A stretch of 64,000 nt of DNA from Fimbriimonadales bacterium. Its GTDB lineage: Bacteria > Armatimonadota > Fimbriimonadia > Fimbriimonadales > GBS-DC. Shown here piece after piece: positions 17,661 through 25,599 of this stretch (position 1 is the stretch's first letter; each line of letters begins with the position of its first letter). The notes beneath the pieces were generated by a model. It searched no databases and was not told the DNA's origin. It saw only the letters and a program-made list of their open reading frames with translations. The stretch covers positions 124,001 through 188,000 of the forward strand of contig BPGO01000004.1 in assembly GCA_026003075.1 (NCBI GenBank), read 5' to 3'. The position numbers and the translations under genes were made by a program.

Positions 17661-18316
17661 TCGGGTATCAGGTCAAGGTTGCCCCGTTGCTCGTTATAGT
17701 ACGCCTCCAGAATGCGCAGCGCAACATCGTCGGGCGAGAGCGTCTTGGGCGGCATACGGAACGGTACACGCTCCCAAAAGCGCGTCGCGACCGCACCCGG
17801 ACGCACAACGCTTACCTTCCAACGAGGCTGCTCTTTGGCGACAACCTGCGCGAAGACCTCCAGCCCTGCCTTTGCTGTTGCATACGCGCTCAAACCGGGC
17901 AAGATAAGTTTCTCACTCAGCGCACCGATGTAAAACAGATGCGGTTCGGGACTGAAAAACCGACTGAAAACGCGGGTCGCCGCAAATGCGCCCGTGAGGT
18001 TCGCGTTCAGAATGCGCTGCCAAGCGCCGATATCCATCTCGTGGACTTTCTGCGCGGTAATGTCGCCGACTGCGTACACCAGCGCATCCACCGAGCGCCC
18101 CCCCAATGCCTGCAGATGGCTCTCCAGCGACTGCGCCGCCTGCTCCATCTGCGCAAAATCCGCTACATCGTCGACTCGGTGTGCCCACGGCACGCTGGAC
18201 ACAAACCGCTCCGTGTGCCGCCCAATCGCCCAAACTTCCCATTCATCCTCGATAAACGCTTTCGCAACAGACTGACCAATAGAACTATCTGCACCGATTA
18301 ATAGTAAGTGTCCCAT
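17657..18316 (-). CDS. Short-chain dehydrogenase/reductase
   Basis: A 219-residue Rossmann-fold oxidoreductase. The cofactor loop is LIGADSSIGQSVAKAF (residues 6-21), the VYAVGDIT segment replaces the usual NNAG, and the catalytic YxxxK pair is Tyr145/Lys149 in SAYATAKAG, with Ser133 just before it. The length is at the short end of classical SDRs (about 250). IGRHTERF after the second strand suggests NADPH preference. It is translationally coupled to the MDR gene downstream. The substrate cannot be inferred. Confidence 0.85.
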   Translation of the reverse strand: MGHLLLIGADSSIGQSVAKAFIEDEWEVWAIGRHTERFVSSVPWAHRVDDVADFAQMEQAAQSLESHLQALGGRSVDALVYAVGDITAQKVHEMDIGAWQRILNANLTGAFAATRVFSRFFSPEPHLFYIGALSEKLILPGLSAYATAKAGLEVFAQVVAKEQPRWKVSVVRPGAVATRFWERVPFRMPPKTLSPDDVALRILEAYYNEQRGNLDLIPE

Positions 18317-18481
18317 AGCATGCCAATTGTACCTAAAGGTGCGTTGTTAACTTGAGGTTGTTCCAGAAATCATCGTTCAAGATGAGCAAACCCTCCTCCC
18401 AGCGAAAGGGGAAACTTCGCAAGGTGCATCCTCCTCTCCCACACCCTAAGAGAGGCTGGGGCGAGCCTCCCCCCCTGAGGA

Positions 18482-18604
18482 TGTTCGAAAAACGGAAAAC
18501 AGCAGGTCTGCCCCTACAGAGGGCGTCGGATGTAGGGGCAGACCTGCGTGTCTGCCCCGCGCAAGGCGTGTTGGTTCCCTGCAAAGGGAATTTTCGAACA
18601 CCCT
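18482..18604. repeat. MITE-like nested inverted-repeat element
   Basis: GCAGGTCTGCCCCTACA (18502-18518) and its exact complement (18531-18547) form a 17-bp perfect stem with a 12-nt loop. Around it, GTTCGAAAA near 18484 is mirrored by TTTTCGAAC near 18591-18599, giving an outer inverted repeat. The outer end (GGGTGTTCGAAAA read on the minus strand) recurs at 59202-59214. No coding sequence is inside. This looks like a non-autonomous mobile repeat. Confidence 0.55.
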
Positions 18605-18613
18605 ATCCCCCCC

Positions 18614-18653
18614 TTGACTTGTAGACAAATGATAGTGTACAATATTCTACAAG
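18614..18653 (+). promoter_or_regulatory. lexA promoter with inverted-repeat operator candidate
   Basis: -35 TTGACT (18614-18619) and -10 TACAAT (18638-18643) are 18 nt apart. CTTGTAGA (18618-18625) and TCTACAAG (18646-18653) are exact inverted repeats that overlap the -35 box and the transcript start. This is the arrangement expected for LexA autorepression, but the LexA box of this lineage is not known to me, so the operator assignment is inference. Confidence 0.55.
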
Positions 18654-18738
18654 GCGTGAGCCGCCGTTTCATGGACTGTTCTGAGCGGAGCAACGGGGAG
18701 GGGTTCCTCCCCCCCCTCCCTACTCATAGGAGGCGACG

Positions 18739-19374
18739 ATGGCGAAAGCACTGACGAAACAGCAACGGGCGATACTACAGTTTATCGTGCAGTTCACGCG
18801 CGAACACGGCTACCCGCCGACCATTCGTGAGATTCTGCAAGGCATCGGCGGTATCAAGAGCTTGCGCGGGATTACGCTCCATCTGGACGCGCTGCAGCGC
18901 AAGGGCTATATCGAGCGCGGCAACCAAGCGCGGTCGATTCGCGTGATACACCCCGATTACCAGCCGAACCGCGAGCGCGTCCGCATGCTGCCCCTGGTGG
19001 GTACCATCGCCGCAGGAAGCCCAATCCTCGCCCACGAAAATGTGGAAGACCTGATCCCCGTACCCGCCGATATGGTGCGCAATGTGGAAAACGCCTTCCT
19101 GCTGCGTGTTAAAGGCGACAGTATGGTGGGCGAGCATATCCTGCCGCGCGACTTGGTAGTTATTAAGCCGCAGCAGACCGCCTACAACGGCGAGCTGGTG
19201 GCCGTCCTGATAGGCGAAGAGGCGACGATCAAGCGCATCTTTTTCGAGCGCGGGCGCGTGCGTCTGGAATCGGCGAACCCTGCTTACGAGCCGATTTACG
19301 CCCCCATCGAAGACGCGCGGGTCATCGGCAAGGTCATCGGACTGCTGCGCGACTACGGACAGATGGGTGTCTGA
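18739..19374 (+). CDS. lexA: LexA repressor / SOS peptidase
   Basis: Transcriptional repressor of the SOS regulon that self-cleaves when stimulated by RecA filaments. The 211-residue protein has an N-terminal winged helix (LTKQQRAILQFIVQFTREHG...PTIREI) and a C-terminal S24 peptidase domain. The scissile Ala92-Gly93 lies in GTIAAGSP, the nucleophile Ser128 in GDSMVGEHI, and the base Lys165 in EATIKRI. ATG 18739 has AGGAGG nearby (18728-18733). No SOS target gene is adjacent in the same operon. Confidence 0.95.
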   Translation: MAKALTKQQRAILQFIVQFTREHGYPPTIREILQGIGGIKSLRGITLHLDALQRKGYIERGNQARSIRVIHPDYQPNRERVRMLPLVGTIAAGSPILAHENVEDLIPVPADMVRNVENAFLLRVKGDSMVGEHILPRDLVVIKPQQTAYNGELVAVLIGEEATIKRIFFERGRVRLESANPAYEPIYAPIEDARVIGKVIGLLRDYGQMGV

Positions 19375-19391
19375 AACGCCCAACACCATGC

Positions 19392-20195
19392 TCAGAGCTG
19401 CTTGAGATAACGCAACGAGTCGCGCGTCAGCGTCTCAGGGTCAGGGTAGTAATCAAATGGCTCCAGCGACGCCCAACCCTGGTAGCCGACCGCGTGGAGC
19501 GCGTGCAGAATCGGCGCGAAATCGGTCGCCCCGAACCCCGGCGCACGCAGGTTGGAATCGTTCAGATGTACATGGGCAATCCACGGCGCGTACTGGCGTA
19601 TCAATCCGGGCACATCGTCGGTTTCCGCGAGCGCGCTTTTCACATCGAGCATCGTGCGCAGGTTGGGATGGTTCGCCTGCTCGACCAGGTCAACCGCCTC
19701 GCTCAGTCGTCGCACCACATTCGTTTCGGGCAGCGGTTCCAGCAGTAGCGTAATCCCCTCCTGCTCGCATACGCGCAGCGCAGGTTGCAGAGTCTCCAGC
19801 CAGAGTGGCGCCGCTTCCGCCGAAGCAATGGGAGGAATCGCCTCGCGCTGTTTCGGTGAGCCGAACACCATCACCTGTCCGCCTACTTCCGCGCAGAATC
19901 GCGCCAACTCCGCCAGATACGCTGCGGTCGCTTCCCGAATCACGCGATCAGGATGGGTGGCGTGCAGTCCTGCAGGCGACCAGAGCAACATATGCAGCCC
20001 GACGATGCGCAGTCCGTACCGCTCGGCAGTGCGTCGAATCTCAGAGCGTGCCTCCGTGTCCAGTTGCTCGACCCGCTCCACGAAGGTGAAAGGCGCCAGC
20101 TCCACGCCCTCGTAACCCGCGTCCGCCATGAGCGCACAGGCGTCCGCCCAGCGCCTGTGGCGCAGCACCTCGTTGCACAGGGCGTAACGAATCAA
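19392..20195 (-). CDS. Sugar phosphate isomerase/epimerase-type TIM barrel (AP endonuclease 2 superfamily)
   Basis: A 267-residue Xylose-isomerase-like TIM barrel. The N-terminus has DAGYEGVELAPFTF, the middle VMVFGSPKQRE and ITLLLEPLPETNVV, followed by TMLDVKSAL, HVHLNDSN, and the C-terminal ASLEPFDYYPDP. The Glu, Asp, His and Glu residues in these strands are those that bind the divalent metal in this fold. Function probably lies in carbohydrate epimerisation or isomerisation; endonuclease IV activity is unlikely because the second and third zinc sites are not apparent. It is 6 nt downstream of the TnsA-like nuclease gene and on the same strand. Confidence 0.75.
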   Translation of the reverse strand: MIRYALCNEVLRHRRWADACALMADAGYEGVELAPFTFVERVEQLDTEARSEIRRTAERYGLRIVGLHMLLWSPAGLHATHPDRVIREATAAYLAELARFCAEVGGQVMVFGSPKQREAIPPIASAEAAPLWLETLQPALRVCEQEGITLLLEPLPETNVVRRLSEAVDLVEQANHPNLRTMLDVKSALAETDDVPGLIRQYAPWIAHVHLNDSNLRAPGFGATDFAPILHALHAVGYQGWASLEPFDYYPDPETLTRDSLRYLKQL

Positions 20196-20201
20196 TCTGC
20201 C

Positions 20202-20579
20202 TCACTCCTTCCCGTGCGTCAGCGGCGCCCGCTCTACCCCATACTTCACCATCAGTTTCTCAAAGTCGCGCGGACTCATCAATTTGATGTTGATGTCGGG
20301 GCGTAGGGCGCGCAGCAACGCGATTTTGCGCCGCTTGCGCCGATTCAGATTCGCACGACGCACCGTCAACTCCACATAGAGGTCATAGTCAGGCAGGTAA
20401 AAATCGGGGGTGAAACACTCTTTGGGATTGCCGTCCTCGTCGGTGCGCAGCACGAAAGTGTGAGGCTCATACTCCCAGCGAATCCGATAGTAGTCCAGCA
20501 GGCGTGCGAACGCCTCCTCGCTGGGATGCACAAACGAGACCGTCGCCTTGCGACTTCGCACTCCGATTGATGCCTCCAC
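20202..20579 (-). CDS. Stand-alone TnsA-like / PD-(D/E)XK nuclease domain protein
   Basis: A 125-residue protein that is little more than a restriction-like nuclease core. An acidic helix SEEAFARLLDYYRIRWEYEP (Glu21/22) is followed by FTPDFYLPDYDLYVELTV, where Asp59 and Glu70 match the D...(E/Q)xK positions. The Lys is replaced by Thr72 (ELT). The basic helix that follows (RRANLNRRKRRK) is typical of TnsA-type endonuclease domains. No Tn7-like tnsB or tnsC is nearby, and the gene sits with ordinary metabolism genes. Housekeeping or orphan nucleases of this kind exist in many thermophiles; the role is unknown. Confidence 0.6.
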   Translation of the reverse strand: MEASIGVRSRKATVSFVHPSEEAFARLLDYYRIRWEYEPHTFVLRTDEDGNPKECFTPDFYLPDYDLYVELTVRRANLNRRKRRKIALLRALRPDINIKLMSPRDFEKLMVKYGVERAPLTHGKE

Positions 20580-20662
20580 CCTCTATTATACACCATTTGC
20601 GTTCAGAGCATGTTAACTGCTGCCTTCCCGCACACGAGGTATACTGTTAGCGGGTGAATTCG

Positions 20663-21397
20663 ATGAACACGATGCGTTTCTGGACATTGATGGTTGGAAT
20701 CGTTAGTCTCCTTGCTTTGCAGCCGACGGCGCAGCAAGCGAAACCGCAAAATGCGCAACAGGTGTTAGATCGCATGGCGCAAGCGATGGGCGCCGCGCAA
20801 GCCGCAAAGTTCCGCAGTATTCAAGTCACAGGCACGCTTCAGTATCCTGCGCAAGGCATGCAAGGACGCTTCGAAGCGTTTTACCAGAGTCCCAATAAGT
20901 ACCTGCTGAAAGTGACGATTCAGGGTATCGGCGAAATCCAGCAGGGCTACGACGGCAAGGTTGGCTGGGAAAAGAGCCCGCTGACAGGACTGCGCGAACT
21001 GAAGGGCGCGGAACTGGAGCAGATTCGTCAGAACGCCACGATGGGCGCTAATAACGATGTGCGCAAAACGCTGCGCAACCCCCGATTGCAAGGGCAAGAG
21101 AAGGTGGGCAGCCGCGACGCCTTTGTGATTACAGGGCAGTCGCCTACGGGCGCACCCGTCAAACTGTTTATCGACACGCAACGCTACTTGCCCCTGCGCA
21201 TGGACATGCAAGTTGCCACACCCCAAGGCAAGCTAAACACAGCAACCTTCTTTGAAGACTACCGCAAAGTAGATGGCGTCATGTATGCCTTCACCACGCG
21301 CCAACAGGTCGCCAACATCGAAGCGGTGGTGAAGATAGAGCGCGTACGCCATAACGCAGCTGTAAGCGATTCGATTTTCCGCAAGCCCAAAAACTGA
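20663..21397 (+). CDS. Secreted LolA-like / DUF outer-membrane lipoprotein-sorting-domain protein
   Basis: A 244-residue exported protein. The signal peptide is MRFWTLMVGIVSLLALQPTA, reached from ATG 20663 or 20672; a GTG at 20654 lies only 9 nt after the TATACT box (20640-20645). The mature part has VTGTLQYPAQGMQGRFEAFYQSPNKYLLK and GYDGKVGWEK, which resemble the lipid-binding sheet of LolA/LppX-type domains, and an RYLPLRMDM segment. It probably binds a lipid or lipoprotein in the periplasm. The ABC ATPase gene starts 2 nt after its stop codon, which suggests a joint export process. Confidence 0.6.
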   Translation: MNTMRFWTLMVGIVSLLALQPTAQQAKPQNAQQVLDRMAQAMGAAQAAKFRSIQVTGTLQYPAQGMQGRFEAFYQSPNKYLLKVTIQGIGEIQQGYDGKVGWEKSPLTGLRELKGAELEQIRQNATMGANNDVRKTLRNPRLQGQEKVGSRDAFVITGQSPTGAPVKLFIDTQRYLPLRMDMQVATPQGKLNTATFFEDYRKVDGVMYAFTTRQQVANIEAVVKIERVRHNAAVSDSIFRKPKN

Positions 21398-21398
21398 A

Positions 21399-22157
21399 AT
21401 GCTGGTTGTCGAAAACTTGGTCAAGTCGTTCAAAGGCTTCCGCGCGGTGGATGGCGTGAGCTTCCGCGTGGAGCCGGGCGAGATTGTGGGGCTGCTGGGA
21501 CCCAACGGCGCAGGCAAAACGACGACCTTGCGCTGCATCACAGGCATCCTCAAACCCGATTCAGGGCGTATCCTCATCGGCGAGTACGACCTCGCCACCC
21601 AAGAGCAGCAAGCCAAACACCTGCTTGCCTTCATCCCAGAACTGCCGAACCCCTATGAACTGCTCACGGTGCGCGAGCATATGAAACTCGTGGCGATGTG
21701 CTACGATACCCTGCCGCTGTATGAGCAACGCGCGGATGAACTGCTACAACGCTATGAACTTATCGATAAAGCGAACGCGCTGGCAGGCACGCTCTCCAAA
21801 GGCATGAAACAGAAACTGGCGGTGGTCTGTGCGCTGGTGCACGACGCGAAGGTGTTCCTGTGCGACGAGCCGCTGATGGGCATCGACCCGCGCGGGCAAT
21901 ACACCTTCAAGGCGGAGCTGCAACGCCTACGCGATGAAGGCTGCGCCATTCTGGTCAGCACGCACCAGCTGGACACCGCCGAACGCCTCTGCGACCGCGT
22001 GATTATTATGCATAAGGGACGCCTTTTGACCGAAGGCACCCTGAGCGAACTACAGCAACGCGCCCAAATGGACGGCAGCACGCTGGAGGAGGTGTTTTTG
22101 CGTCTTACCGAGGAGTCGGAAGCACTCCCGACGCCTGTAGGCGCGTCGCAAGAGTGA
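21399..22157 (+). CDS. ABC transporter ATP-binding protein (ABC-2 type)
   Basis: A 252-residue cytoplasmic ATPase. Walker A is GPNGAGKTTT (near residue 36), the signature is LSKGMKQKLAVVCALVHDAKV, Walker B is VFLCDEPLMGID, and the switch His is in STHQLDTAERL. The C-terminal tail ends EEVFLRLTEE, as in ABC-2 exporters such as YxlF/CcmA. The permease partner is not adjacent: the neighbours are the LolA-like protein upstream and a terminator downstream. It must work with a membrane subunit encoded elsewhere. Substrate unknown. Confidence 0.9.
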   Translation: MLVVENLVKSFKGFRAVDGVSFRVEPGEIVGLLGPNGAGKTTTLRCITGILKPDSGRILIGEYDLATQEQQAKHLLAFIPELPNPYELLTVREHMKLVAMCYDTLPLYEQRADELLQRYELIDKANALAGTLSKGMKQKLAVVCALVHDAKVFLCDEPLMGIDPRGQYTFKAELQRLRDEGCAILVSTHQLDTAERLCDRVIIMHKGRLLTEGTLSELQQRAQMDGSTLEEVFLRLTEESEALPTPVGASQE

Positions 22158-22162
22158 GCGCA

Positions 22163-22200
22163 TAAAAAACACGCGCCGAGCGGTATTACTCGGCGCGTGT
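22163..22200 (-). terminator. Rho-independent terminator of the PEP-CTERM gene
   Basis: A 12-bp stem, ACACGCGCCGAG (22169-22180) with CTCGGCGCGTGT (22189-22200), has an 8-nt loop. Read on the minus strand it is followed by TTTTTT, a classical intrinsic terminator for the leftward gene. The stem may also stop rightward transcription from the ABC gene. Confidence 0.8.
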
Positions 22201-22227
22201 TCCGCATAGCCAAGATTCAGGACGGAT

Positions 22228-22857
22228 TTACGCGGTGCGTGCTTTGCGCCGACGCAGCGCCAGCAAGCCCGCCAGACCGCTGCCCAACGCCAGCATACTC
22301 GCAGGTTCGGGAACCAGCACTTCAATCGCGAAGTTCGACACGGGATTACCGCCGAAGAAGAAGTACTCATTAGTGGCGATACTCCCGTCTCCGTTTCGAT
22401 CCCATGCGAACACATCTGCGCTGGTCCCTATTAAGGGCGCGCCCGCTGGATTGAGCAGCATCCCCGCATTCGCTGCGCTTGCAGAGACGCCAATCCACAG
22501 GCTTTGAATGCCAGTCGCAATTCCCGGCGCGCCAAACTGAAGCTGAGCGGCGCCGTTGGGAACCCCTGTGATGGTCGCCGTGTAAAGCAGGTTCCCGACC
22601 ACGCCGCCTGCGCCTGTGTCGTACACATAAAGCGTCACATCTACCGCAGACGAATTCGCGTTGAAGAAAGCAATATTAATCTGCTTGATGCCTAAGACAG
22701 AGGTTCGGTTTACATCATCGAGAACGCGCAAGTTCGCGCCGCCACCAAAGTAAAACAGGTAGCCAGCGCCCGGGTCAGCATCGTAATCCAAAGTGTTCGC
22801 GCGCGCATGAAGGGCCATCACGCTTAACACGCCTAACAAAGCAATCGCTCGTTTCAT
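22228..22857 (-). CDS. PEP-CTERM sorting domain protein
   Basis: A 209-residue secreted protein. MKRAIALLGVLSVMALHARA is a signal peptide. The C-terminus VPEPASMLALGSGLAGLLAL followed by RRRKARTA is the PEP motif, membrane helix and basic tail recognised by exosortase, which processes and anchors or exports such proteins. The mature part is rich in Gly, Ala and Asn with beta character. ATG 22857 is chosen because AGGAGG lies 9 nt upstream; ATG 22863 is only 3 nt from it. No exosortase gene is in the window. Confidence 0.85.
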   Translation of the reverse strand: MKRAIALLGVLSVMALHARANTLDYDADPGAGYLFYFGGGANLRVLDDVNRTSVLGIKQINIAFFNANSSAVDVTLYVYDTGAGGVVGNLLYTATITGVPNGAAQLQFGAPGIATGIQSLWIGVSASAANAGMLLNPAGAPLIGTSADVFAWDRNGDGSIATNEYFFFGGNPVSNFAIEVLVPEPASMLALGSGLAGLLALRRRKARTA

Positions 22858-22863
22858 CTGCAT

Positions 22864-23196
22864 AGACCTCCTCTGAAAATGTTTTGCGATGAGATGGTGC
22901 GCACTGGGTAAGCGTTACCCACGCGCCCAGCCGCAACGCCTCCTTTCGGTTCATGCGGAAACAAAACCTATCCGCCAGCACCGATGTCTCTATTATAATC
23001 CATTTTGTCTTGAATCTGACCCAGTAAAAATACCAAATTTGGGAGCAAAAAGACCTTTCCGCCTTTGGAGGCGTTCCATCTTCTTGGGAGCAGAACCTTT
23101 AGGGGTTGTCCTCGTTTGGTTCCCCCGATATCTTGAACGGCTCGTAGTGAGAGAGCACAAAAAGAAAGTGCTTGTGAATGCGTTCTCCTACAAAGA
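22864..23196. other. Intergenic stretch upstream of the PEP-CTERM gene
   Basis: It contains the PEP-CTERM ribosome binding site and a small hairpin GGGTAA-gcg-TTACCC (22906-22920). The remainder, to about 23196, is AT-richer sequence in which I see no gene or recognisable repeat. Confidence 0.4.
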
Positions 23197-23415
23197 TTAT
23201 CTGTTCAGTATTTCATGCGTCGGGCTGTTCTCTACGAACAGAGCCACCTTCTCTTGAGCAATGCTCTCCTGGCAGCGAAGCGCTACCCCGGTCTCACGGG
23301 CAATCGTTTGCAAAACATCGCGCATCGGTTCCAGCTTGAACCAAACGGTTATGGGCTTCTGCAAGAGTGGGCCTTCGGACAAGCGCACCGATTGAGCATT
23401 GGACGCGCTTAGCAG
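23197..23415 (-). pseudogene. Fragment of a secretin/TonB short N-terminal (STN) domain protein
   Basis: The minus strand encodes RLSEGPLLQKPITVWF, then KLEPMRDVLQTIARETGVAL and FVENSPTHEILNR before a stop. The pattern of a beta strand, a helix with DVLQTIARETG, and a strand with VALFVENSPTHEIL is that of STN/secretin N0 domains. There is no signal peptide, a stop lies upstream in the same frame, and the domain is cut at its end, with a likely frameshift at the TAA. It appears to be a remnant of a once larger envelope protein. Confidence 0.45.
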
Positions 23416-23556
23416 CCGCGGGAGTCATCCATATGCACTCTCTTCGTAACCGCATCATTTGTATAGTCGCCGTTAGGGCGATGGATTCCTGCGAAGGGAG
23501 CGAACGCCTGCCGTCTTGGAGTTGAGTGTTGAAGAGGCGTACGGTTTAATTAGGCT

Positions 23557-24987
23557 ATGAAACGCGAATCGCCGCTGGACTTTGATGCCGATGTGATGCG
23601 TCAGATGGGCTACCGCGTGGTGGACGCGCTGGTCGATTACTGGCAGCGTTTGCCATCGCTTCCTTTGGGCAAATGCCCCGACCGCACGACCTTAGAGGAC
23701 CTGCTCGACGAGCCGACGCCCCAGCAGCCGCAGCCGTTTGAAACGGTTCTGGACGCGTTCCTGCAAAAAGTGCTGCCCAACATCGTTAAGGTAGACCATC
23801 CGCGTTATTTTGCATTCGTGCCCGCGCCGAACGACTATGTGGGCGTATTGGGGGATTTCCTAACTGCTGGGATGAATGTATTCGTAGGCACTTGGATGGT
23901 GGGGGCAGGTGCAACGCAGGTGGAGCGCGTGGTCATCCGCTGGCTGTGCGACTGGCTCGGCTTCCCCGACAGTGCGGGTGGGCTGTTTGTGAGCGGCGGC
24001 TCGGTAGCGAATCTGGTCTGCCTTGCTGCCGCACGCCAGCGCTATCCCGATGCCTTGACGCGCGGCAGGGTCTACTACTCTGACCAGACCCACTCCTGCG
24101 TGGCGCGGGCATGGCGCATTTTGGGCTTGCGAGAGGAGCAACTTTGCGTGTTGCCCGCCGATGAGCAGTTCCAGATACCCCTAAGTACGCTTGCGGAGCA
24201 GCTCCAGCGCGACCGCGCCGCAGGATGGCGCCCGTTTTGCGTTGTGGCGAACGCGGGCACGACGAACACCGGCGCCGTAGACCCACTGGACGCCTTAGCC
24301 GACCTGTGCGAGTCAGAGGGCTTATGGCTGCATGCGGACGGCGCCTACGGTGCAGCTGCCATCCTCACGCAGGAGGGGAAGCAGCGCTTGCGGGGCATCG
24401 AACGGCTCCATTCGCTCGCGATTGACCCACATAAGTGGCTTTATCAGCCGATGATGGCGGGTTGCGCCCTCGTGCGCGAGTTCGAGCATCTGCGTGCGGC
24501 GTTCCGAATCTTGCCCCCGTACCTGCAAGACAAGGAGCGAGGCAGGGGCATCGACCTTTGCGATTATGGTGTGGAACTCTCCCGCAACTTTCGCGCCCTC
24601 AAACTCTGGATGTCGCTCAAGACCCATGGCGTCGAGGCGTTTCGGCAGGCGATGGAGTGGAACCTCCACCTGGCGCGCGTCGCCGAAGAGGCGATTCGCC
24701 GCCTCCCCGACTGGGTCATCGTTTCGCCTGCGACGATGGGGATTGTCGCGTTCCGCTACGCACCGCCGCACCTCGATTCAGAGCAGGCGGACGCGCTCAA
24801 TCGCGCGCTGGTCGAGGCGATGCTCCAAGACGGTTTCGCGCTGGTGAGTTCCACGGTTTTGCACGGGCGCGTTGCGCTGCGGATGTGTACGCTCAACCCG
24901 CGCGCGACGGAAGCCGATGTGCTGGAGACTGTGCGTCGGCTCCATCAGTTCGCTGTGAGCTATCCCCGCGGCGAGATAACCACATAG
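23557..24987 (+). CDS. Pyridoxal-dependent decarboxylase (aromatic-L-amino-acid / group II family)
   Basis: A 476-residue cytoplasmic PLP enzyme that removes the carboxyl group from an L-amino acid. N-terminal DADVMRQMGYRVVDALVDYW is typical of aromatic amino acid decarboxylases. PLP-site motifs are AGTTNTGAVDPLDAL, LHADGAYGAAA (Asp that holds the pyridine nitrogen) and SLAIDPHKWLYQP with the Schiff-base Lys near residue 294. The length fits the family. The preceding 140 bp contains no other gene. The substrate (Tyr, Trp, DOPA or Glu) cannot be fixed. Its 3' end overlaps the convergent jag gene by 28 nt. Confidence 0.88.
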   Translation: MKRESPLDFDADVMRQMGYRVVDALVDYWQRLPSLPLGKCPDRTTLEDLLDEPTPQQPQPFETVLDAFLQKVLPNIVKVDHPRYFAFVPAPNDYVGVLGDFLTAGMNVFVGTWMVGAGATQVERVVIRWLCDWLGFPDSAGGLFVSGGSVANLVCLAAARQRYPDALTRGRVYYSDQTHSCVARAWRILGLREEQLCVLPADEQFQIPLSTLAEQLQRDRAAGWRPFCVVANAGTTNTGAVDPLDALADLCESEGLWLHADGAYGAAAILTQEGKQRLRGIERLHSLAIDPHKWLYQPMMAGCALVREFEHLRAAFRILPPYLQDKERGRGIDLCDYGVELSRNFRALKLWMSLKTHGVEAFRQAMEWNLHLARVAEEAIRRLPDWVIVSPATMGIVAFRYAPPHLDSEQADALNRALVEAMLQDGFALVSSTVLHGRVALRMCTLNPRATEADVLETVRRLHQFAVSYPRGEITT

Positions 24988-25580
24988 CGGTTCGGCTCCT
25001 CGCCCTCGCTGTAGGTTATCACTTCGGGGTCATCCTTAAGTGCCTGATGCACGATGCGCCGTTCGTGGGGCGGCATCGGTGGCAGTACTGCCTCCTCACC
25101 GCGCAATTTGACCTCGTTCGCGATGGCGATGACCTGATTGCGCAGGCGTTCCGTGCGACGGCGGCGCCACCCCGCGCCATCCAGCACTATGCGCACCTGC
25201 GGTTCTATCACGCGCGGCACGATGTTGTTCAGCAAGAACTGCAACTGGTCTAACACTTCGCCGTTTCTGCCGACTAAGACATTCGCATCGCGTCCCACAA
25301 TCTCCACTTCCACATAGCGTCCATGCGCGCTGCGCAGCGTCGCCTGTACTTGCAACGGCAGGCGACGCACGAAGTGATCCACATAATCTGCGGTCTTACG
25401 GGCAACCTGCGGGGTCACGACATAAGGCTGTTCTTCACTAATCAGCGTGGCGCGCACTCGGGGCGGAGCCTCATCCAGAATCTCGAACTCCACCTCCGCG
25501 TTGCGCCCAACGCCCAGCATCCCTAATGCCTTGCTCTTCGCCTCTTCGATGGTGTTGCCAGTCGCTTCAACCGTTGTCAT
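24960..25580 (-). CDS. jag: RNA-binding protein Jag / KhpB (Jag-N, KH and R3H domains)
   Basis: A 206-residue cytoplasmic RNA-binding protein that in other bacteria influences cell division and elongation. MTTVEATGNTIEEAKSKAL is the Jag-N domain. VGRDANVLVGRNGEVLDQLQFLLN is the KH-type GxxG region, and the R3H end has ERLRNQVIAIANEV and MPPHERRIVHQALKDDPEVITYSEG. ATG 25580 lies 11 nt from the AGGAGG; an ATG at 25589 is too close to it. It is the last gene of the rpmH-rnpA-yidD-yidC-jag operon, a conserved order. Confidence 0.9.
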   Translation of the reverse strand: MTTVEATGNTIEEAKSKALGMLGVGRNAEVEFEILDEAPPRVRATLISEEQPYVVTPQVARKTADYVDHFVRRLPLQVQATLRSAHGRYVEVEIVGRDANVLVGRNGEVLDQLQFLLNNIVPRVIEPQVRIVLDGAGWRRRRTERLRNQVIAIANEVKLRGEEAVLPPMPPHERRIVHQALKDDPEVITYSEGEEPNRYVVISPRG

Positions 25581-25599
25581 AGTGTGCATGCCCTCCTTC

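Noticed and set aside
22880-22980. Cyclic-di-GMP riboswitch upstream of the PEP-CTERM gene
   Set aside because: A GGGTAA-gcg-TTACCC hairpin and CGCAACGCCTCC resemble parts of GEMM-I, but the order and the GNRA loop/receptor are absent.
22889-23257. Plus-strand open frame of 122 codons
   Set aside because: No ribosome binding site or recognisable feature, and it runs antisense through the STN fragment and PEP-CTERM leader.
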